From: Chloroflexaceae bacterium
GTDB taxonomy: Bacteria > Chloroflexota > Chloroflexia > Chloroflexales > Chloroflexaceae
Reading direction: 5' to 3'
Length of the DNA stretch: 64,000 nt
NCBI GenBank assembly: GCA_025057155.1
Contig: JANWYD010000023.1
Span: forward strand, 1 to 64,000
Positions 1 to 9,113 of the stretch are shown here, one piece after another. Each line of letters opens with the position of its first letter. Position 1 is the first letter of the stretch. The position numbers and the translations under genes are program-made. The notes beneath the pieces are model-generated. The model was given only the letters and a program-made list of their open reading frames with translations. It had not been told where the DNA came from and ran no database searches.

Positions 1-18
1 GGGCGCCCGCGCCGCTGG

Positions 19-1740
19 CTACTCCGGGCGCAGCCAGGCCGCCTGGTATGGGGCCAGCTCTATCCCGTCCGTGCCGGGGGGATAGCGGGTTCCGCTGATG
101 AGGTCGCGGGCGCCTCCCACAGCGGGCGCCGGCGCCCGCTGCGGCGCGCCAGAGACGTTGTGCAGGCACAGCACCGTCGCGTCACCCTCGGGCGTGCGGC
201 GTTCCAGCGCAAAGACCGACGGGTGCACGTCGAGCACCTGCTGTGGGCTATTGGGGTGAAAGGCTCGCTCATTACGCCGCGCGCGGATGAGCCTTGCCAT
301 GCGTTGCAGCACCGTCCCCTCGCGGCGCCGGGGGTCGGCCAGGCGCGCCTCCAGATCGGCCCGCGTCCACTTCTCGCGATTCAGGCTGCGGAAACGGCCG
401 GTGGCTTGCAGTCCCTGCTGATAATTAGGCGACCCCAATAGGCTGTGCACGTAGACCCCCGGCACGCCCTGCAGGGCCAGCATGATCGCCTGCGAGGCGA
501 GGAAGCGCCCGATTGCCAGTTCTGGCGCCTCGCCGCCGGCGGGGCCGGAGAGAGCGTCGAACCAGGTGCAGTTCAACTCGTAGGGACTTTGCGAGCCGTC
601 GGGGTTGGTCTTGTAGGAGACGCGCCCGCCGTGGCGCTCCACCTGCGCGCACAGGTCCTGCACTTCGGCCTGGCTCAGGATGCCGGTCGCAGGCACCACG
701 CCGATGCCGTCGTGGGAGGCCAGGAAGTTGAAGAACGCCGTCGTTGGCGAGGGCGGGGCCAGTTCGCGCGCCCAGCCGCTCAGGCGGGTGGCGTCGCCGG
801 TGGCGAAGGCGTGCAGCACCAGGGGCGCCAGCGGAAACTGATAGACCAGTTGGGCCTCGTTGCTCCCGTCGCCGAAGTAGCTGATGTTGTCGGCGTGGGG
901 CACGTTCGTTTCGGTGATCAGCAGCACGTCTGGAGCGACCACATCCAGCACAGCGCGCCAGAGTTGCACGATCCGGTGCGTGTTCGGCAAATGGATGCAG
1001 GTCGTACCCGGTTCTTTCCACAGGTAGCCAATGGCGTCCAGACGGATCAGGCTCGCGCCGTGCTCCACGTAGGCGAGCAGCACGTCGGTCATCTCCAGCA
1101 ACACTTCGGGATTGGCGAAGTTCAGGTCAATCTGGTCGGCGCTGAAGGTGGTCCAGACGTGGCGCACGCCAGCGGCGGTCTCGAAGGAGGTGAGCAGAGG
1201 GGTGGTGCGCGGGCGCGTCACTCCCCGCAAGTCGGTGGCGGGGTCAACAACGTGGAAGCGAGCCTCAGCGCCGGGCGCGCCGGCCAGAAACTCGCGGAAC
1301 CACGCACTGCTGGCCGAGATGTGGTTCACCACCGCGTCGAACATCAGGCGGTAGCGCCGGCTCAGACGTTCGATGTCGGCCCACGTTCCCAGAGCGGGAT
1401 CAACGGCGCGATAATCCACCACCGAGAAGCCGTCATCGGAGGTGTAGGGAAAGAATGGCAGGATATGGACGCCGCTGACAATGCCGCCGAAGGTCGTATC
1501 AAGGATCTCGCCGAGGGTCTGGAGGGGTGGGCGATCCGGCTCGCGGACCTGGTCGCCATAGGTGATCAGGATCACGTCATTCTCGGTGAGCCGTTCGGCG
1601 GGCGGGCGCGGCGGGCCTGGAGGATGGCGAGCCACGAAGTCATCGAGCATGGCCTGCAGGCGCGGAGTGATCGCCGCGCCTGCGGGCTGGCCGTAGATCG
1701 CCTCAAGCAGCGTGTGGATACGGGCGCGCGGGTCGCTCAT
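19..1740 (-). CDS. Glucosylglycerate phosphorylase-like GH13_18 enzyme
   Basis: The 573-residue protein is a GH13 subfamily 18 (sucrose phosphorylase-like) enzyme. The (beta/alpha)8 motifs are visible: FDAVVNHIS (region II), IRLDAIGYLWKE with the Asp nucleophile, ITETNV with the acid/base Glu, and FLASHDGIG with the His-Asp pair. At 573 residues it is longer than classical sucrose phosphorylase (about 490) and nearer the glucosylglycerate phosphorylases. It would reversibly phosphorolyse glucosylglycerate to glucose-1-phosphate and glycerate in the cytoplasm. The ATG overlaps the stop of the upstream synthase gene as ATGA (1737-1740), so the two are probably translationally coupled. Specificity within GH13_18 is inferred from this context; sucrose or glucosylglycerol cannot be excluded. 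Confidence 0.85.
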   Translation of the reverse strand: MSDPRARIHTLLEAIYGQPAGAAITPRLQAMLDDFVARHPPGPPRPPAERLTENDVILITYGDQVREPDRPPLQTLGEILDTTFGGIVSGVHILPFFPYTSDDGFSVVDYRAVDPALGTWADIERLSRRYRLMFDAVVNHISASSAWFREFLAGAPGAEARFHVVDPATDLRGVTRPRTTPLLTSFETAAGVRHVWTTFSADQIDLNFANPEVLLEMTDVLLAYVEHGASLIRLDAIGYLWKEPGTTCIHLPNTHRIVQLWRAVLDVVAPDVLLITETNVPHADNISYFGDGSNEAQLVYQFPLAPLVLHAFATGDATRLSGWARELAPPSPTTAFFNFLASHDGIGVVPATGILSQAEVQDLCAQVERHGGRVSYKTNPDGSQSPYELNCTWFDALSGPAGGEAPELAIGRFLASQAIMLALQGVPGVYVHSLLGSPNYQQGLQATGRFRSLNREKWTRADLEARLADPRRREGTVLQRMARLIRARRNERAFHPNSPQQVLDVHPSVFALERRTPEGDATVLCLHNVSGAPQRAPAPAVGGARDLISGTRYPPGTDGIELAPYQAAWLRPE

Positions 1741-3623
1741 CGCGGCGCCTCCTGCAGCGGCTGTCCGGCCACCTCCAGGGGCAGGCCGCGCAGGTGCCGG
1801 TATTCGGGGATCTGCAGCATCGGCGGGCGCTCGTGGTCGCGGATTTCACGCAGTTCCAGATGGAAGCTGCCGTCCTCGCGCTGGGTGATCAGTTTCATAG
1901 TCTGGTTGACCGGTTCGAGCAAGCTGGCGCGCTGTCGCTGTTCAAGCCGCTGGATGACCACCTGGGTGATGGCGAAGGCCATTTTAGAGAGAGGAACGAG
2001 TTCCTGGTTGCGATGGATGCGCTCGAGCAGATCAACCTGGGCCAGGGCGCTCAGCCCGTAGCGCTCGAGCAGATCAATCAGCAGGCCCGTCTCCACGCCA
2101 TAGCCGGTGAAGAAGGGCACAGACTCGAGGGCGAAGCGCCGCCCGGCATATTCGCCGGCGAGCGGCTGGAGCATACCTGAAAGTTCGGGATAAAACAGGT
2201 TGAGCAGGGGCCGGGCGGTCAGCTCGGTGACGCGGCCGCCGCCGCTGGCCTGCACCCGCTCGCCGAACTGGATGGGCCGCCGGTAGAAGCCCTTGCAGTA
2301 CACCAGCCGGCGTTCGCGCAGCAAGGGGCCGATCACGCCATAGACGAAGCGCGGATGGAAATTTTTGATGTCGGTGTCGCACCAGGCGATAATATCGCCG
2401 TTGAGCACATAGAGGCTCTTCCACAGGGCTTCGCCTTTGCCGTGGAAGGCGCCGTACTGCGGCAGGATCTCTTGATGAATGTAGACCGGGATGCCGTGGG
2501 CAAGGGCAATCTCACGGGTGCGGTCCTGCGAACCGCTATCAATCAGCGCCACCTCGTCGAGGAGGGGTGTTTTCTCCATCAGGTGCTCCTGCACCTGGCC
2601 GATGATATCGCCGATGGTCTGCTCCTCGTTGAGGGTCGGCAGGCCAAGGCTGATGCGCACCCCCTGCTGCTGTTTAAGGGCCAGGAGGCGTTGCAGGTCG
2701 TCATACTCGGTGGAACTGAAGGTGTTTTCGGCGAACCAGCGGTCAACAATAGCCGAGAGATCGCGCTGTTGCTGCCAGATCCGCTGGGCCTGCTCCTCGT
2801 CCTGGGCCATGCGATGGCGCACGAGGATGACCGTGGTCGCGGCCTTGCGCAGGATGCGGTCGGCGAGGGGGCCGATAGGCGCTTCGGGGTCGCCCTGACG
2901 GCCGGTGACGCCCAGCACAATTGCTTGATGGTCGGCGGCCTCGGCCAGAATGGCCTGCTCGACGGGGATGCTGCGCTCCAGCCAGCGGGTGACGCGAGGC
3001 ATGGCGCGCAGCGATTGCAGGCTCTCGCGCACGGCGCCATTGTCGGGCAGGCGCGGGTTGGCGGCGTAGAGCACGCTGATGCCGGCCTCGTGGCTTTCAG
3101 CCAGAGCGAGGGCCACTTCACAGGCCAGGGGGGTGTGGGGGCCGCCGCGCACGGGCAGGAGGATGCGCCGCCACTGGCCATCACCCATGAGGCGCACCAC
3201 CACCACATCACAGGGAGGATGGCGCAGCAGGCTGTCAATCGGCGGGCCGAAAAGCCGCTCCGAGGAAGACTGCTCGGCCTGCCAGCCAAGCAGGATGAGG
3301 TTGGCCCGCTGCTCCTGGGCGGCGGTGCGGATGCCCTCGGTCAGATCATGGGCCACGGTGATCACGGTGCGCACAGGGACCTGGATCGTATCCAGTTCGG
3401 CGATTGCGTCGTGGACGGCCCGCACCCGCCGCGTCTCCAGCATCCCGTCGCTCAGGGGTTGACCTTCGGGCACCACCACAATGCTGACGATCACCACCTG
3501 GCCGCCGTGATGGCGGGCAATATCCGCCGCCAGGGGCAGCAGCAGGCGGATCTTCTCCGGCGCCCGCGCGGGCAGAAGCACCGTATATTCTCCGGTATCG
3601 TTGCCGGTATATGCAGAAGTCAT
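1737..3623 (-). CDS. gpgS: Two universal-stress domains fused to glucosyl-3-phosphoglycerate synthase (GT81)
   Basis: The protein has 628 residues. Residues about 13-145 and 150-275 are two UspA-like alpha/beta domains (for example ILLGWQ and IVLGVTGRQG near their nucleotide-loop positions). A linker follows, and residues about 325-570 match the GpgS/GT81 fold: GLPTLNEEQTIG for nucleotide-sugar binding, IDSGSQDRT, and the metal-binding DTD in AWCDTDIKNF. The GT domain is predicted to join NDP-glucose and 3-phosphoglycerate to make glucosyl-3-phosphoglycerate. Stand-alone GpgS proteins are about 320 residues, so the stress domains are an added module. An AGGAAGG-type ribosome site precedes the ATG. 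No dedicated phosphatase (GpgP) is seen in the operon, so that step must be encoded elsewhere. Confidence 0.85.
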   Translation of the reverse strand: MTSAYTGNDTGEYTVLLPARAPEKIRLLLPLAADIARHHGGQVVIVSIVVVPEGQPLSDGMLETRRVRAVHDAIAELDTIQVPVRTVITVAHDLTEGIRTAAQEQRANLILLGWQAEQSSSERLFGPPIDSLLRHPPCDVVVVRLMGDGQWRRILLPVRGGPHTPLACEVALALAESHEAGISVLYAANPRLPDNGAVRESLQSLRAMPRVTRWLERSIPVEQAILAEAADHQAIVLGVTGRQGDPEAPIGPLADRILRKAATTVILVRHRMAQDEEQAQRIWQQQRDLSAIVDRWFAENTFSSTEYDDLQRLLALKQQQGVRISLGLPTLNEEQTIGDIIGQVQEHLMEKTPLLDEVALIDSGSQDRTREIALAHGIPVYIHQEILPQYGAFHGKGEALWKSLYVLNGDIIAWCDTDIKNFHPRFVYGVIGPLLRERRLVYCKGFYRRPIQFGERVQASGGGRVTELTARPLLNLFYPELSGMLQPLAGEYAGRRFALESVPFFTGYGVETGLLIDLLERYGLSALAQVDLLERIHRNQELVPLSKMAFAITQVVIQRLEQRQRASLLEPVNQTMKLITQREDGSFHLELREIRDHERPPMLQIPEYRHLRGLPLEVAGQPLQEAPR

Positions 3624-3665
3624 TACAAACGTTCCTTCCTCGCCGGTAGGGGATGCTGCAGGCGG

Positions 3666-4913
3666 TCAGGCCGACGTGCCTGCGAGCAATGGGACGATGT
3701 GCCGGCGCACGATCGCCTCCCACGTGTAGGTCGTGCGGACGCGTCGCCGCAGCGCGTAGCGCGGATCAGCGGCAAGCGCGGTCAGGATCCGTTCTGCGAT
3801 CTGATCGGGACGCTCTTCGAGCCCAAAGTACACTGCGGCGGAACCGGCCGAGTCCCGCAGGGGCGGAATGTCGCTGCAAAAGATCGGAATCCCGCTCAGC
3901 CCCGCTTCCAGCACCGGGATGCCAAAGCCTTCGTAGCGGCTGGGGAAGAGCAGGCCGTCGGCCAGGTGAAAGAAATCGGCCAGCATGGCGTCGGAGACGG
4001 GGCGCGGCTGGCCTTGCGGGTCGGTGAAGACCTCGTAGAGAAACACCATGGAGTCTCCGGCCCCGGTTTCACGGCGCAGGGCCAGCAACTCGGCCAGGTA
4101 GGCGGCGTTGGTCGGATTGTGCGGCCCTGGCGGCCCGGTGACCACCAGGCGCGGATCGGCGCCCTGGCGGCGCATGGCGCCTGCGATGGCGACAGCCAGT
4201 TCGATGTTCTTGCGCCGGGTAATGCGCGCCGGCAGGAGGAGCAACGGGGCGGCCTCCAGCAACCGTAGCCGCTCAACCAGGTCAACCGTCTCGGGTTCGA
4301 GCTTGAGCAAGGCCCGCACATCAACGCCGGGCGTCACTACGGCGATCTGCTCCGGCGCCAAGCCCAGCAACTCGGCCAGGATGCCTCGCCGGTCCTCCGA
4401 GACGACCACATAGCGCACCCCGGGCCACGCTTCGCGAAGCAGATCCCAGGGGTAGCCGGGGTGCAATTCAGGCAGATATAAAGGATCGCGCCAGGCGAAG
4501 TCGTGGCACCAGGCCAGCATACGGGGCAGACGGCCGGCGTCGTGGAGGCGCCGCAGGGCAGCGGTAAAGGCCAGGTTCTTGTGCAGGCTCAGCACATTAT
4601 GCACCATCAGCGCATCGCAACCGGCGATGGCGTCGTCAAGCCACGTGGCGAGGCGATCTCGCAGGGCCAGAAACTCGGCGCTGACACTTCCCGCGGCCAG
4701 TTCGCGGTTGATGCGTTCGACCATCTCGCCGCGAGAGCCGAGTTCGGGCAAGATGCGCACGTCTACACTCGGTCCAACATCCCCGCCCTTTCCGGCAAGG
4801 ATGCGCACCGACCACCCCAGCGCGGCGAGCGTTCGCCCGTGGGCGGCCATGGTGATCTCGACGCCGCCGACGTAGGGCGGCCCGGCGTAGTGCAGGATGG
4901 CAACCGCGCTCAT
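3666..4913 (-). CDS. GT4 glycosyltransferase, candidate mannosylglucosylglycerate synthase
   Basis: The 415-residue GT-B transferase shows the GT4 pattern: an N-terminal glycine-rich loop (HYAGPPYVGGVE), a central RITRRKN segment and the C-terminal EGFGIPVLEAG donor-binding E-x7-E motif. The start chosen (MSAVAILHYAG) overlaps the upstream GH63 stop as ATGA at 4910-4913; the frame opens 15 codons earlier. It sits between a glucosylglycerate hydrolase and a glucosyl-phosphoglycerate synthase. The most economical inference is therefore that it extends the glucosylglycerate, for example with mannose from GDP-mannose, as described for MggS in Petrotoga. That acceptor is not readable from sequence; a polysaccharide role is the alternative. 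Confidence 0.72.
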   Translation of the reverse strand: MSAVAILHYAGPPYVGGVEITMAAHGRTLAALGWSVRILAGKGGDVGPSVDVRILPELGSRGEMVERINRELAAGSVSAEFLALRDRLATWLDDAIAGCDALMVHNVLSLHKNLAFTAALRRLHDAGRLPRMLAWCHDFAWRDPLYLPELHPGYPWDLLREAWPGVRYVVVSEDRRGILAELLGLAPEQIAVVTPGVDVRALLKLEPETVDLVERLRLLEAAPLLLLPARITRRKNIELAVAIAGAMRRQGADPRLVVTGPPGPHNPTNAAYLAELLALRRETGAGDSMVFLYEVFTDPQGQPRPVSDAMLADFFHLADGLLFPSRYEGFGIPVLEAGLSGIPIFCSDIPPLRDSAGSAAVYFGLEERPDQIAERILTALAADPRYALRRRVRTTYTWEAIVRRHIVPLLAGTSA

Positions 4914-6694
4914 ACAATCTCTCCCCGGCTCATGCGGATGGCCAGATCGATGAAGCAAGCCGCCGACCAGCCGAACATGGGCGCGGCCTTGGGCGGCGCT
5001 TCACCGGTCAGAGGGTGATAGTACTCGTAAATGTCGCGCTGGCCCATTACCAGGCGCAGCGTCTGCTCGGCGAGTTCCCCGGCGAGAGCCTGAAAGCCGG
5101 TGCGCTGTAGAGCCTCGACGAAAATGTAGTTGATGTTGATCCACACCGGCCCGCGCCACATCTGCTGGGGATCGTGGCGGGGATCGCACAGGGCTACCGT
5201 GGGCAGCGGATATGTGGCCCAGAAGCTGCGCGGGTCGCGCAGGTGGGCGATCAGGCGTTCGGTAATTCGGGGCGGCATGCGTCCCGTCCAGAGGGGGTAG
5301 AGGCTGAAGGGGGTGAGCACCTTGATCGGGCGGTGCTCGCGCTGCGACCAGAACACGCCGGCATCCTCGTCATAGAAATGCTCAATGATGCGCCGCGCCA
5401 GGGCATCGGCGCGGTTCTTCCACAGCGTAGCCTCACGCGGGCGCCCCAGGATGCGGGCCATATTGGAGAGGGCCTCCATCTGCAGGCAGAGATAGGTGTT
5501 CAGGTCCACCGCCTCGACCGGCATCCCCTCGTCCCAGAGCGGGCTGTCGTCGAGCCCTGAAGAGAAGGGATGCGAGTACTGCGCGATCCCGTCGGCGTCA
5601 TCATCGTTCAGGCCGAACCACCACGAGTTCCAGCGCACCAGCGGCTCGTAGATCTCGCGGAGCATGGCAAAGTCGCCAGTCTGATTGTACACATGCATTG
5701 CGACCCAACCGATAATCGGCGGCTTGGTCACCGCGGCGGCCACCGGGGCCTCCAACTGGGTGATGGTGCCCTCGTCGTAGACGGCGTCGGGGATCATGCC
5801 ATCGGGCAACTGATGGTCGAGCATGAACTGGATCTGGTCGCTGGCCAGTTTCGGGTCGGTATAGCGGAAGGCCAGGGCGTGGAAGTAGTTGTCCCATTGC
5901 CAGGCCCCGATGTAGTGGGCCTTGCTGGGGGCCACGCTCTCGCGGCGGAAGTAGCCGTAGGGCGAGAGCATATTGTTGCCGAGCACCCACCAGGCATAGT
6001 AATACTGCTGGCGGTAGGGCTCGTGCACCGCGGGCACTCCGGCGAACCAGCGATGCCAGCGCTCTTCGGCGGCGCGCAGGGCGGCGCGAAAGGGCACGAC
6101 CCGCCGGTCAAGGTCGAGACCGGCCTGGATGTGCAGGGTGATCGCCGTATCGGCGTCGCCCTGGGCCACCAGCGTCACGTGGTAGCCGACGCCGTTATGC
6201 TCCACCTGGTTGAGGATCAGGGCGCCGTTGGTAGAGTAGGCGCAGTTGCGCACCGTTTTGAACTCGCCTCCCTGCGAGTCGGGGCGGGCCAGGTCGGGCA
6301 CGACGGTGAAGCTGATGCCGCTCGCCACGCCCGTAGGCAGACCGAAACTCAGCGTGTGCGCGTCTTGAAAGACGCAGCGAAACTCGCCGACGGGGGTCTG
6401 GAACATGACGGCGTGGGGATAGGTGGTCGCCTCGAAGGGGACAGGGCGGCCATTGCCATCCACCAGGCGCAGGCTGGGAATGTACGGCGGGCGATGACGG
6501 TAGGCCGACAGGCCGGGGGTGACCGAGGTCAATCGTTCGGCAAGCTTGAGATACAGGGTGTCAGGCTGCCGACGATCTTTGAAGAGCAACAGTCGCGAGC
6601 CGCGGTCGCTGAAGGGAATGCGTTCAAGCAGGATGCGGTTCTCGAGGGCAAGGAGAAAGGACGACTCAGGGACGTACACGTGTGACACCTCCAT
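4910..6694 (-). CDS. GH63-type glucosylglycerate/mannosylglycerate hydrolase
   Basis: The 594-residue protein has a beta-rich N-terminal half and a C-terminal (alpha/alpha)6 barrel. The barrel carries the WQWDNYFHALAF and EYYHPLTGE segments typical of GH63 glucosyl/mannosylglycerate hydrolases. It would hydrolyse glucosylglycerate to glucose and glycerate in the cytoplasm (no signal peptide). I start it at the ATG at 6694 (MEVSHVYVPESS) because homologous-looking sequence begins there. The frame is open for 86 more codons of low-complexity GC-rich sequence. A GGAG lies just before this ATG. It is the first gene of the operon and stops in an ATGA overlap with the GT4 gene. Confidence 0.8.
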   Translation of the reverse strand: MEVSHVYVPESSFLLALENRILLERIPFSDRGSRLLLFKDRRQPDTLYLKLAERLTSVTPGLSAYRHRPPYIPSLRLVDGNGRPVPFEATTYPHAVMFQTPVGEFRCVFQDAHTLSFGLPTGVASGISFTVVPDLARPDSQGGEFKTVRNCAYSTNGALILNQVEHNGVGYHVTLVAQGDADTAITLHIQAGLDLDRRVVPFRAALRAAEERWHRWFAGVPAVHEPYRQQYYYAWWVLGNNMLSPYGYFRRESVAPSKAHYIGAWQWDNYFHALAFRYTDPKLASDQIQFMLDHQLPDGMIPDAVYDEGTITQLEAPVAAAVTKPPIIGWVAMHVYNQTGDFAMLREIYEPLVRWNSWWFGLNDDDADGIAQYSHPFSSGLDDSPLWDEGMPVEAVDLNTYLCLQMEALSNMARILGRPREATLWKNRADALARRIIEHFYDEDAGVFWSQREHRPIKVLTPFSLYPLWTGRMPPRITERLIAHLRDPRSFWATYPLPTVALCDPRHDPQQMWRGPVWININYIFVEALQRTGFQALAGELAEQTLRLVMGQRDIYEYYHPLTGEAPPKAAPMFGWSAACFIDLAIRMSRGEIV

Positions 6695-6771
6695 GGCTCC
6701 GGCGCCCCTGGCGTCGGGCACAGGGGGATAGGGGGCGGCGGGGCTTTCCGGTCGGTCTACGCACCCGCTGT

Positions 6772-6777
6772 ATTGTA
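6772..6777 (-). promoter_or_regulatory. Possible -10 box of the solute operon
   Basis: On the minus strand this reads TACAAT, about 78 nt before the GH63 ATG. No convincing -35 hexamer is seen at the right distance, so this is a weak call. Confidence 0.3.
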
Positions 6778-6907
6778 GCATTTCCCGTTCGGAGGGCGGT
6801 GTAGAGCGGGCGGTTGCGCTGCATCGGTTCCTGAGAGGGCGTCTACCTCCCCGAACGACCCCGATCAGGCCCGGTGCGTCGCGTCCAGCGGCTCCTGGCG
6901 GCTCTAG

Positions 6908-6936
6908 TTGACATATGCGGTTCCGGGCCGTATCTT
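6908..6936 (+). promoter_or_regulatory. Sigma70-type promoter of the Kef antiporter gene
   Basis: TTGACA (6908-6913), a 17-nt spacer and TATCTT (6931-6936) form a good housekeeping promoter. The leader to the ATG at 6988 would be about 45 nt. It lies in the 293-bp divergent spacer with the glucosylglycerate operon. Confidence 0.75.
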
Positions 6937-6987
6937 TAAGCTGTAGAGACACACGCAGTCGTAACGCAGAGCAGCGAGGACACCCCC

Positions 6988-9006
6988 ATGGGCATTGCCG
7001 CCGACATTACCATCATTCTCGTCGCAGCGCTGCTAGGCGGCTTTGTGGCCCGGCGCCTGAACCAGCCGCTCATTCTGGGCTACATCGTCGCCGGCATTGT
7101 CGTCGGACCCTACACCGCCGGCCCGCGGGTAAGCGATATCCACGATATTGAACTCCTCGCCGAGATCGGGGTGGCCCTGTTGCTCTTCGCCCTGGGAGTA
7201 GAGTTTAACCTCAAAAAGCTCATCCGTTTCAAGTGGGTGGCGTTTGGCGGCACGCTGCTGCAAATGACTCTTACTGCCGCCGTCGGCTTCTTGCTGGGCC
7301 GCTTCCTGGGATGGGACCCGTATCCCGCCTTGTGGCTGGGCGCGCTGGTGTCGCTCTCTTCGACCATGGTCATCCTGAAGACGCTCATGGGTCAGGGCAA
7401 GCTTGGCACCCTGGCCAGCCGGGTCATGCTCGGCATGCTGATCGTTCAGGATCTGGCTGTGGTGCCGCTGATGATCATGCTCCCCGAACTGGCGAACCTG
7501 AGCGATGGCCTGGTGAATCTGGGGCTGGCGGCGCTCCGCGCCGGTCTGATCCTGGCGGCGATGGTCTTTGTCGGCACGCGGGTGATTCCGTTCCTGCTGA
7601 AACGGATTGCCACCTGGAACTCACGCGAGCTGTTCCTGGTGGCGATCATGGCCCTCGGCCTGGGGATCGGCTACGCGACCTATCTGGCCGGCCTGTCCTT
7701 CGCCTTTGGGGCCTTCGTGGCCGGCCTGGTGCTCAGCGAGTCGGATTATAGCCACCAGGCGCTGAGCGACATTATCCCCCTGCGCGATGTCTTTGGCATA
7801 CTGTTCTTCGTGTCGGTGGGGATGCTAATCGATCCGGCTTTCCTGCTGGCCAACTGGTGGTCCATCCTGATGCTGACCCTGGTGGTGAGCGGAGCCAAAG
7901 CGGCGATCTTCACCGCCGTGGTGCGCCTGTTCGGCTACCGCGGCGACGTGCCGCTTACCGTCGGATTCGGGTTGTTCCAGATCGGCGAATTCGCCTTTGT
8001 CCTGGCGCGAGCGGGTCTGGGCGTCGGCGCCCTGACCGCCGCGCAGTCGAACCTGGTGCTCGCCACAACGGTGGTGACGATGATCCTCACCCCGTTCGTC
8101 AGCCGGCTGGCGACGCCCACATACACCCTCTGGCGCCGCTGGCGCGGCAAAACGCCCAGTCCCATGCTGGCGCGTATTGAGGAACCTCTGCGCGGCCACA
8201 CGATTATCGCCGGTTACGGGCGGGTCGGTCGCTACACGGCCGACCTGATGCGCCGGCTGGGGCATCCCTTTGTGGTCATCGAGCGCGATCAGCATCGCAT
8301 TGACACGTTGAAGGCCAGCAGCATCCCGGTGATTTATGGCGATGCCAGCAGCCCGACAGTGCTGGAGGCGGCGGGCGTCCACGAGGCGCGGCTGTTGCTG
8401 GTGGCGGTGTCGGCGGCGATTGACGTCGAGACCATCGTGCGCCAGGCCCGCGCGCTGAACCCGCGCCTGCACATCGTTGCGCGGGCCACGCGCCTGGCCC
8501 AGCTTGAGGTGCTGCGCCAGCTGGGGATTCACGAGGTGGTGCAGCCCGAGTTCGAGGCCGGCCTGGAAATGGTGCGCCAGGCGCTTCTGCATTTCGACGT
8601 TCCCACCGCGGAGATCGAACGTTTAAGCGACGCCGTGCGGGCCGAATGTTACCAGCCGATGGAGGCTCTCAACACCGACGCGGCGACGCTGCGCCGCCTG
8701 CGCCGCGTGCGCCGCAGTCTGGATATTGTCTGGTACACGTTGTCGTCCGATTCGCCGCTGGCGGGGAAGAGCATCGGCGCCAGCGCCATCCGCAAACGCA
8801 CCGGCGTCTCCGTCGTTGCCGTCCTGCGCGGCGAACGGGTTATCGCCAATCCCGATCCCGAGACGGTACTGGAAGCCGGCGACCAGCTCGCCATTCTGGC
8901 GACGCCGCCACAGCGGGCGCTGTTCCAGCATTGGGTCGAAGGCGCCGGCGCAGAACCGGCCCCGGCGTCGGCAACAGCGGCGACCACCGTGGCTACCGGC
9001 ACGTAG
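6988..9006 (+). CDS. Kef/CPA2-type monovalent cation:proton antiporter with TrkA-N and TrkA-C domains
   Basis: The 672-residue membrane protein has about 12-13 hydrophobic segments in residues 1-390 (Na+/H+ exchanger fold). A TrkA-N Rossmann domain follows at about residues 400-520 ([15 protein letters not shown], then EIERDQ-type acidic end [11 protein letters not shown]). A TrkA-C/RCK domain is at about 570-645. It is predicted to export K+ or Na+ in exchange for H+, gated by NAD(H) or another ligand on the Rossmann domain. It is transcribed divergently from the compatible-solute operon, which fits a shared role in osmotic/ionic homeostasis. The ion is not determined by sequence. The start ATG is preceded by a purine-rich AGCGAGGA site. 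Confidence 0.9.
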   Translation: MGIAADITIILVAALLGGFVARRLNQPLILGYIVAGIVVGPYTAGPRVSDIHDIELLAEIGVALLLFALGVEFNLKKLIRFKWVAFGGTLLQMTLTAAVGFLLGRFLGWDPYPALWLGALVSLSSTMVILKTLMGQGKLGTLASRVMLGMLIVQDLAVVPLMIMLPELANLSDGLVNLGLAALRAGLILAAMVFVGTRVIPFLLKRIATWNSRELFLVAIMALGLGIGYATYLAGLSFAFGAFVAGLVLSESDYSHQALSDIIPLRDVFGILFFVSVGMLIDPAFLLANWWSILMLTLVVSGAKAAIFTAVVRLFGYRGDVPLTVGFGLFQIGEFAFVLARAGLGVGALTAAQSNLVLATTVVTMILTPFVSRLATPTYTLWRRWRGKTPSPMLARIEEPLRGHTIIAGYGRVGRYTADLMRRLGHPFVVIERDQHRIDTLKASSIPVIYGDASSPTVLEAAGVHEARLLLVAVSAAIDVETIVRQARALNPRLHIVARATRLAQLEVLRQLGIHEVVQPEFEAGLEMVRQALLHFDVPTAEIERLSDAVRAECYQPMEALNTDAATLRRLRRVRRSLDIVWYTLSSDSPLAGKSIGASAIRKRTGVSVVAVLRGERVIANPDPETVLEAGDQLAILATPPQRALFQHWVEGAGAEPAPASATAATTVATGT

Positions 9007-9014
9007 CCACTTAT

Positions 9015-9080
9015 GCGGAGGTGTGGAGGTGCAATGGCAGTTTTTCATCTCCACAGCTCTACACCTCCACAGCTCTACAG
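9015..9080. repeat. Octameric short tandem repeats, inverted array A
   Basis: Left arm: GCGGAGGT GTGGAGGT (9015-9030). Right arm: four CTCCACAG/CTCTACAC units (9049-9080). The arms are complementary and can fold into a hairpin between the convergent ends of the antiporter and cyclase genes. Same family as arrays at 23435 and 35550. Confidence 0.8.
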
Positions 9081-9113
9081 ACCGGTTATATAATGGCCGA
9101 CCGTGAACCGGGC

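Noticed and set aside
4910-6952. Longer GH63 start at 6952
   Set aside because: The extra 86 residues are low-complexity and cover the divergent promoter region of the antiporter gene (6908-6936).
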